Below are positions 56,781 through 64,000 of a stretch of 64,000 bases of DNA, piece after piece. The stretch's first letter is position 1. Each line of letters starts with the position of its first letter. Origin of the DNA: Cylindrobasidium torrendii FP15055 ss-10 (taxonomy: Eukaryota; Basidiomycota; Agaricomycetes; Agaricales; Physalacriaceae); the NCBI GenBank assembly GCA_000934385.1, contig KN880540.1:1-64000 (forward strand). The letters run 5' to 3'. Below the pieces are notes generated by a model, which did no database searches, had not been told where the DNA came from, and saw only the letters and a program-made list of their open reading frames with translations. Both the position numbers and the translations under genes were made by a program.

Positions 56781-59285
56781 ATGCCCATCGTCACAAAGGA
56801 ACAGTTTCTTGCAGCATCCTTGGACTACCTCATCATAGGCGGAGGTACATCTGGCCTTACTCTGGCATCTCGGTGAGCAGCCTATTATTCTTGCTTCTTT
56901 CCCCCACCAAACAGACTGATAGATTGTCCGAATCCCCTGAGATCACGGTCGGCGTTGTCGAAGCTGGAGGCTATCATGTAGACGATCCTCTGGTCAATAT
57001 TCCTGGTACGGAGGTTATCTTTGCCCATTCGCTGGCTAATTGTTTCTAGGCATGATGGGGCGTGTCCTATCTAACCCTAAATACGACTGGTGCTTCCAAT
57101 CCGAGCCGCAGACGTTCGCAAACGGCCAAACAGTTCCCCAGGCGCAAGGAAAAGGACTCGGAGGCTCATCTTTGGTTCGAGTAACAAGACCCCGTCACGT
57201 ATTCATAGCTGACCAAAGTATCTAGCTGAACTTCTTCGCCTATGTTCGCCCTTCGAAAGCCGAATTGGACGCTTGGAGCACGCTTGGTAACGAGGGCTGG
57301 GACTGGGACAACTTAGTTGCATACATGAAGAAGGTCGGCAAGTCTTATCTTTTTGACTTCGCTACCTTTCTGACTGCCCCACAGAGCGAACATATTCAAC
57401 CAGTCAAAATGCCCAAGGACGACGCCATTAGAAACGCGGCGTATTCGAATCCAGCCGTACATGGTACAAATGGTATGTATGCATATCCCTTCAGCTTTGG
57501 TCCATCATGAACACAGTTTAGGGCCCATTGCCAAATCGTTTCCAGGACATATTACTAGGCTTCACACCGAATTCCTGGACACCCTTGAGACTCTGGGTCT
57601 CCCTCGGAACCAGGACAATGTTGGCCTCCGTTACTTGTTCTTCAAGCTGTGTTGACATTCCACCAGAGTGATGGTCATCCCGTTGGGTCAATTCTCTTCC
57701 CAACGTCCATTGACCAGGACACGGCTACTCGGTCATACTCGGCCTCTGCATATTACCAGCCGCACGCAGAAAGACCAAATCTGCTGGTGCTGTTGAACGC
57801 AAGGGCTACCAAGGCAGGCGTGCAATGCGCTCGAGATACACATAAGACTGATGCTCGTAGATAAACTTCTCTACGCCGGAGGCCGGACATTATGCAGCCA
57901 AAGGTGCACGCGTCTCCGTCGACGGAAAGACGTTCGATGTGTCCGCTGCTAAAGAGGTTATTCTCGCTGCTGGTCAGCACGTCACTCCCGCCTGGCTTAT
58001 ACCTTCAACTCATTCCAATGTATACTAGGCGCTCTCCAGACACCGCAACTACTTGAACTTTCTGGAATTGGTCAGAAGAAAGTGGTCGAAGCTCTTGGCC
58101 AAAAATGCCTTGTAGATCTTCCTGGCGTTGGGGAGAACCTTCGTAAACATTCAGTGCCATCAGGAAACTCCTTGTATCTGATCTTGAGTCCACAGAGGAT
58201 CACGGACAAGTCACACTCATCGTCGAAGTGGACGACACGCTTGAAACTCTCGAAGTGCTCCAAAACCCCGCGAAGCTCAAGGAGCATGAAGATCTATAGT
58301 AAGTCACATCTCATCTTCAATGGGCATTGGGCACAATCTCAAATGAAACAAATAAGCAAACAACAGAAGGGTATATTTGCTGGGATTCCAAGCTCGACGT
58401 TTGCATTCTTCCCTGCGAACACTTTCGCAGACAATGCAACCATTGAGTCTTGGATGGGCCATGCCAACGTAGAAAGCGGTGGGGGAACACTCGACCTCGT
58501 TGATGACACGGTCAAGGCGGGTTACACTGAGCAGTATGAGTTGCTGAAGCGATGGATCGCAGACCCAGAACAGCCAATGGCACAGTGCGTTTTGCATTTA
58601 TCCTGGCTGACGGTACTCAATCGCTTGTAGAATCCTTACCATTAATGGACACCGACCTCTACCCAGCATGGCTATAGACGGCAGCAAGCGTTTTGCGACG
58701 ATCCTCTGTGCATACACGCATCCTTTTGCGCGAGGAAGCATCCATGCCAAATCCGCTGACATCAATGACCAGCCAGCTATTCAACCAAACTACCTCTCGA
58801 ATCCAGCCGACATGGACATCCTCGTCAAGTTCTTCCGCTTCGTGCTTGGTACGGTCTGCGAAACATCCCCACTCAAAGACTCGATTCGCAGGCGAGTGTT
58901 GCCTTCTTTTGGCGCGGACGCGGATGATGAGACGGTGCGGCAATATGTGCGTGAGATGATCATGACGGTGAACCATCCGGCGTGTACGGCGGCGATGGCG
59001 CCTCGCGAGCACGGGGGTGTTGTTGATGCTAAGCTTCGAGTGTATGGGACGACGAACTTGAGGGTAGTTGACTGTTCAATCATGCCCATGGTTAGTGCTA
59101 TATTCTGTTGTCGCTTCTTTCGCATGGTGCTGATGTTATGGTCAGCAAATTTGCGCCAACATTCAAACTATAGCGTATGCTGTTGGCGAGAAGGTAAGTC
59201 GCTGCCCCATCTCCTGGAAGTGCCTGCTCATAATGGTCTGCAGGCTGCAGATATTATTCGCGAGAGCCGGGTTGAAGAAAACTGA
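56781..59285 (+). CDS. GMC-family FAD oxidoreductase
   Basis: Model: join(56781..56872,56923..57005,57050..57174,57226..57333,57385..57472,57522..57619,57667..57813,57861..57972,58029..58142,58196..58298,58357..58584,58631..59090,59146..59193,59244..59285), 615 residues. The FAD loop YLIIGGGTSGLTLASRL, GKGLGGSS, AKEVILAAGALQTPQLL and LSGIG are intact. In the active-site region the histidine is in TVNHPACTAAM, and the second residue is Asn in CANIQTIAYA. GMC enzymes oxidise primary alcohols or sugars with oxygen or quinones, as in aryl-alcohol oxidase and choline or glucose oxidase. No signal peptide is visible, so it is probably intracellular. One intron (57814-57860) uses a GC donor. Confidence 0.92.
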
Positions 59286-59561
59286 CAGAAGGCCAAATAA
59301 ACGCCATGCGCAATGTACAATCACCCTTTGAACCAATGCATAGTCCATTCGACCTGGCTGTCTGTCCGCTGTTCCTGAGGCACTTTCAGGCTTGTCCTGT
59401 CATGAATGCAAACGACCCTTTCCATTGCTAAAAATCAAGCGAGAACAGTTTATTTACGATCCGAGCCACAGACTCCCAGCGCCGATGGCCCGAACTTTTG
59501 CTTTATCCAAAGGGATGAGAGCCAGCGAAACGGTTCATCCCATCGAGTGCGCAGAGATGCT

Positions 59562-61035
59562 TCACGAAGACAGGGTGAACCCAGTGATGGGTGGTTCGCC
59601 AGTGATGCTGCCAGCCTCGCCGCCAGAGACGGTGAGACCGGACCAGTCCCATGTACCGGTGCAAGAGCCGTCGCCGCAAAGGACGTACACTGAATTCCGG
59701 GCATGTCAGTATTCAATTTTTTCTGGTTCAGAAATGTGCATCGTACCCTGTTTGGCGTCGTCGCTGACGGTGACTGTGTTCTTGCCAGTTATGCTGACAT
59801 TCTCGATCTTGATGCCATTCGTAGGAGTTCCAGTGGGAGACCCATTCTCTGTTAGATATATGAGAGGTGGCCTCGAAAAGGATCAAGATTGGATGTACCA
59901 TAATCCTGCTCGATGATAACACCATAGTCTGTCGCCGCGACAGTCTGTTGAGCATGTTAACGCTTGGCCGAGTGTAGAAAAACGCCAGTACTCACGTTGT
60001 CGATGTAAGTAATATCGGAAACGCTGCCGCCTGTCGCCCCATAGATCGTTTTGATACGGAGACCGTTGGTCGACTTTTCGACTGTGTTGCCAGAGATAGT
60101 TACGCCTGAGACAACCTTGTCGCTGGCGATGGAACCAATGCTAATTCCGTGGCCGCCAGAGCAGAAGTTGTTGGAAAACGTGATGTTGGAGCCTTTGTTA
60201 ACAGCAAGGCAATCATCCTGGTTCTTGCAAGAAGAGCCTAAAGAAAGATTGGTTGTGGGATAGATGGGAGCGTGAGTAGACTTACCGGTGATAGTCAAGT
60301 CGGTCGCGCTGACATCAAAGCAGTCAGAGTTGTGACCGAGCGTCTTGCCATCGTCGCCGAGTGCATCGCCATCAGTATTGTCGATGCTCACACCTAAAGT
60401 CGCGTCAGTAAGTGCAGGAAAATAACAGAGTGTGTAACTACCGGAAATGACAAGCTTTTCCTTGTTGCCGATAGAGAAGCAATGAACAGGCGCATTAAGG
60501 ACATTCAGACCCTTGAACTCGCCGCCCATCGTCACCTTGATGAACTTGGGCTTGGTTACGCCCCCATTTGAGCCTTGACCATCCCAGTATTGCGCACCCT
60601 GGCCATCAAAAGTGAAGCCTGCAAGATACCATGGTGAATCACATTGTGGACCACCGGTATGTGGAAAAGCACACACCTGCACCGTCGAAAGTGACACCGC
60701 TCCCGCCGATTTGGAAAAGCGGGCCCACGAAGTCGGTGGATTTGGCCCAGGTCAAGTTACCCGCTACAGTCTCCATGAGCATCTGCACACAATGGCCATG
60801 TACTGATGCGGAAGAAGCACACACCAAGGGTGACTTTGGATCCGTCTGCGAGGTCGCTAAGGTCGAGGGTCGTGTTCGGATCGACGGTGAAGGAGTTGAT
60901 GGTGATATCGGTGCATGATGAAACAACACTGTCGACATCGTCCAGGGAGGAGATTGTGCACGACGCGTCCTGACGCGTCTTGGGGACAGACAACGCGGAC
61001 GCGGTGCCGATTGCGAGCAATACGGTGGGCAACAT
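59562..61035 (-). CDS. secreted endopolygalacturonase (GH28)
   Basis: Model: join of 61035-60823, 60770-60677, 60618-60442, 60393-60286, 60237-59996, 59944-59899, 59848-59747, 59689-59562, about 369 residues. A signal peptide (MLPTVLLAIGTASALS) leads to a right-handed beta-helix enzyme that cuts polygalacturonic acid in pectin. GH28 catalytic blocks are all present: NSDCFDV, CKNQDDCLAVN with the catalytic Asp pair, SGGHGISIGS with the His, and LRIKT. The second exon could begin 12 bases earlier, at 60782. A TATA box lies 76 bases upstream. It is likely induced for plant-wall degradation. Confidence 0.93.
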
Positions 61036-61718
61036 TGGAACGAGTGAGAACGGCGAAAAGAAAGTGAGGAGGATGAGGGGAATGAGGAGGGTATCATGTT
61101 GAGCATCGGGCTTTTATATGTGCTCAAAGGTCCCGGGGGATGGCTAAAAATATTGAAGGTCGCTATGGAGGTTGTTATGTATAATTTCCCATAAGAAGGT
61201 CGTTGCAAACGCACAAGTGATTTTGGCCTGGATATACGCGACGAGTTGGTCGTAAGCTAGCAATTTCAGTGCGCCAACGATTCAGAAGTGACCACTGACA
61301 ACCTGCCCAGGCATCAAGTTCGATTTGAACCTCGCAGATGTCTGCTTTCAGGGAATTGGGAAATTGACTGCGAACCACGCGAGAGAAGCAAAAGCAAGGT
61401 CCCTGCCCTACAACGTGCTGCGGTTCGGAGGAATACAATCATAAGAGCCTAGAGGTGACCACGTTAGCGTCCCGGTAACGGTGCGGCCAAGCCGCGACAG
61501 TGGGTAGTAAAAATGAACCGTCCTCTTTCCGAAATTCAGGCGCACATCCGCGGAAATCCAGAGGACATTTGAGTATGCTATTAGACGATGCTATGGGATA
61601 ATGAACAGGGAGGAGAAGCCTGGAGGCAATGCGCCACAAATTTCCATAAAGACGATCGGCAGGATCACGTTCCAAGTTCACCTTGAACGTCGAACGCGTC
61701 CGTCGCGCAAGTGCAAAA
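61036..61718. other. divergent promoter region
   Basis: About 680 bases between the divergent polygalacturonase and BTB genes. The pectinase TATA box is listed separately. Confidence 0.45.
61111..61118 (-). promoter_or_regulatory. TATA box of polygalacturonase
   Basis: TATAAAAG on the minus strand, 76 bases before the ATG at 61035. Confidence 0.6.
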
Positions 61719-63283
61719 ATGTCCGAGCCCCAGGCAGATCCCACAAATAAACCCGAAAATGCATCACAAGAGCAACCAGTGGCCGGTATGCTCTTATTCA
61801 TTCTCGTATTTTTGGCGCTTATCAAAGGTTTAGGCCCGTCGAATCCTGCGTTGTCGACACCTCCCATCGCGGCAGCGGATGCGAATATCCCAGAGCAGCC
61901 ATCACAGCCGGCACCAAAGACACCTGGACCCACGCCCTCTCAGTTCCCAGTATCTCCTCCCCAATCAGTGTTAACACCGTCGCCACCCTCGGACGACGAG
62001 GATGAGGATCTGCCCGACAGTGCCCAACTGCTTTCCCAGTCGACGCAAAACAAGACTCCTAGGCGCAACAGTGTGCGCACTTGCACAATTTCTCATTCCC
62101 AACGCGTCGCTGATAGCGCGGTAGACACCCAAAAAGATGAACAGTTCCCTCATACGACCGCGCCCATTGACGAGCACCACGGCCACCATTAAATCAAGTC
62201 CCATTGTGAAGACAGAACAAGCTTCTCAATCGCCGGTCAAACCACCGCCTGAAGTTATTGATCTTTCCTTGGACCCGTCTCCCCCCAATTCGCGGGCGTC
62301 AACGCCTCAGCCGCCGTCTCAGTCACTGCGCAAGCGCAAGGCCTCGCGTCCATCTGGCTCGTTTTCGACACCACGGAGCAAGAGGGCTCGGAACGAGACA
62401 TACCATGAAGACCATCTTGCGCTGGACGGAAATATTATTATTGTCGTTGGCTTGAAGAAGTTCAGATTGCACCGAAGTGTACTGGCAGAGCAAAGCACAT
62501 ACCTCAAGAAGGAGGTCTTCCCTCGGGAACCAGATGACACGGAGGACAAAATCCCGCTCTATCGCATCAAAGTACCAAACCTCACCGCGCAGAACTTTGC
62601 TGCCCTTCTCAACGCCATCAAGAACGCTATGTATGTCATCCCTGACTTGTGCATCGTACTGTCTGCTCACAATCCGTAGCTCGTTCGCCGATGAGGAACC
62701 AGAGTTCGACCAGATTGCGAGCATCCTAGAAGCTTCCCACGCTCTCAAATGCAACAAATTCTACCGCTGGGCTACGCGCCGTTTCGAAAAGATGTGGCCT
62801 CAGGCGGTAGACGAGATAATTCAAGCGCCTTGTCCCAATGCTGCAGCAACCATCTCACTTGCTCGAACTTGCAAACTCCCTGTCAGTGTGCAAAAGTGCG
62901 CCATGTACGAGCTGGTCCGCCGACGCGTCGACTATAGCGACCGCCTCTCCAAGGAGGACTTGCAGCGGCTCAACGAAGTTCAAGGACGGCTTACCAGTGA
63001 ATGGGCGTGCCGCATTGCCATTGCGGTGGACAAGAATTTCGTTGCCTGTGGGACCGAGGGTTGCGTCTCTGCCCAACCACTAGCGCACCATGATATGGTC
63101 GTGGGCTCCGGAATCCGCGAGGAATACTTCTTTGACCCCGTATGTGGGCTAGAAGCGCTCTCCAAGGCAGATTGGAAGGGCAAAGGATGGTGCGAGGCTT
63201 GTGTCTTGCAGAGGCAGAATGTTTGGCGCAAGTCAAAGGAGCGACTATGGAAAGACTTGGATGGGTTTTTCGGACTTGCCTGA
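61719..63283 (+). CDS. BTB/POZ-domain protein
   Basis: Model: join(61719..61785,61828..62072,62125..62630,62680..63283), 473 residues. The first 210 residues are Ser/Pro-rich and disordered, with a basic KRKASRPSGS...RSKRAR patch. The BTB fold follows: LDGNIIIVVGLKKFRLHRSVLAEQSTYLKKE, VPNLTAQNFAALLNAI, then helical ASHALKCNKFYRWATRRF. The C-terminal part is typical of the large BTB families of Agaricomycetes. These proteins mediate protein-protein contacts, sometimes as cullin-3 adaptors. Intron 1 is 42 bases, in frame and free of stops, and its translation is very hydrophobic. Confidence 0.85.
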
Positions 63284-63592
63284 AGCGTTGTATGTTTTGG
63301 TCATGGAGGAAGAGGATTATGAGTACCTTTGTTTAATCGTAAAGGGTGCAACTGCATGGCCGGATTACTCGAGTATGTACAGATGTGGTGCAGATATTTA
63401 GTGGTATTTGAAGTCAAGTTGCTCAGACTGATTTCAACGAGAAGTTTTCTTGGTTCCAAAACCTATCATTGTTTATACAGAGAGGTTGCCAAGGATCCAT
63501 TACTGAGCAATTTCGAGAACGAGGTGAATTGCGCGCTCTACGTACTCCATTTTAGATATAACATACAGAATCCTCTATTCTTACATTGTAAC
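63284..63592. other. convergent 3' region
   Basis: This is 3' flank between the convergent BTB and deaminase genes. No feature was seen. Confidence 0.45.
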
Positions 63593-64000
63593 CTACTCCT
63601 GGTAGTCCTGCTCGTGCCCGGCAATACCTGCCTGGACCATGCGTCCCTTTGCTTTGAGCGCCTCTTGATTCCGGACGACCTCCTCTTGGACACGTTCAAT
63701 CGACTGGAAGTACTTGACCGTCTTGACATGGAGCTCCGCGGTAGCATCCTCATCCGCGACGATAAGAGCCCACGGGTGCAGCTGAAGTGCCGATAGCGTC
63801 CACAGGTGATTGACGCCCTCCTCTTCTCAAGCCATTAGCATATGCACTATGGACATGGAACAGGAGACAAACCGATAGCCTTGCTCAACGCGAGCGACTT
63901 GCGCAAACCAGTGACGACGACGACGACCTCCCTCGAGTCCAGAACGGTCTGCACACCGACGGTTAGCGCCATCCGTGGCACCGCCGAAACGTCGTTGTTG
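63593..64000 (-). CDS. glucosamine-6-phosphate deaminase, C-terminal part
   Basis: Partial gene running off the right edge. Exons in view are 64000-63873 (incomplete) and 63822-63593. The translation [58 protein letters not shown] and [20 protein letters not shown] matches the NagB family, which converts glucosamine-6-phosphate to fructose-6-phosphate and ammonia in chitin/GlcNAc catabolism. The tail of about 30 residues beyond the conserved end is charged. The N-terminal catalytic residues lie outside this window. Confidence 0.88.

Noticed and set aside
1..64000. CRISPR arrays or prokaryotic operons
   Set aside because: No regularly spaced repeats with unique spacers occur, and all genes have eukaryotic introns.

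Overview
This 64 kb window is nuclear DNA of a filamentous fungus, almost certainly a basidiomycete of the Agaricomycetes. Genes are dense, lie on both strands without operons, and are cut by many 42-60 base GT-AG introns with CTRAY-type branch points. Gene content fits: fused-exon AADC, MRG15/Eaf3, a Clp1-like protein, an I9 (POIA1-type) inhibitor, GH92 and GH28 enzymes, and two U2 snRNA genes. I built the gene models by hand from splice sites, frame and family conservation. All but the partial last gene give coding lengths divisible by three.

Layout. 0-10.3 kb: U2 snRNA copy A at the left edge, then four minus-strand genes (PX/AGC kinase, rhodanese-like pseudoenzyme, unknown basic protein, HXXXD acyltransferase). 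11-15.5 kb: tandem pair of MFS sugar transporters. 16.7-22 kb: peroxiredoxin-like pseudoenzyme, small membrane protein, then an aromatic amino acid decarboxylase converging on a standalone indole-3-glycerol-phosphate synthase. 23-33.4 kb: mostly housekeeping or regulatory genes (F-box/WD40, P-loop GTPase, 3-ketoacyl-CoA reductase, zinc finger, MRG protein) and a tiny I9 proteinase inhibitor gene. 33.7-34.6 kb: U2 copy B in opposite orientation, a hairpin tandem repeat and a 478 bp TIR element. 35-41.2 kb: OLA1, then tandem O-methyltransferases. 41.3-47.9 kb: GH92 mannosidase and an EgtB-like sulfoxide synthase without its methyltransferase half. 48-59.3 kb: tandem NmrA-like reductases, YAE1, a Clp1-like gene, a zinc alcohol dehydrogenase and a GMC oxidoreductase. 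59.5-64 kb: polygalacturonase, BTB protein and the 3' part of glucosamine-6-phosphate deaminase.

How genes may work together. The IGPS/decarboxylase pair suggests a local indole-to-tryptamine branch: IGPS makes the tryptophan precursor and the decarboxylase could take tryptophan. Two O-methyltransferases, two NmrA reductases, an ADH, a GMC oxidase and an HXXXD acyltransferase are accessory-type enzymes. They are interleaved with housekeeping genes, so one single cluster is not demonstrated. Three tandem duplications (transporters, methyltransferases, NmrA reductases), several family members lacking expected catalytic residues or domains, and a U2 inverted pair show recent local gene turnover.
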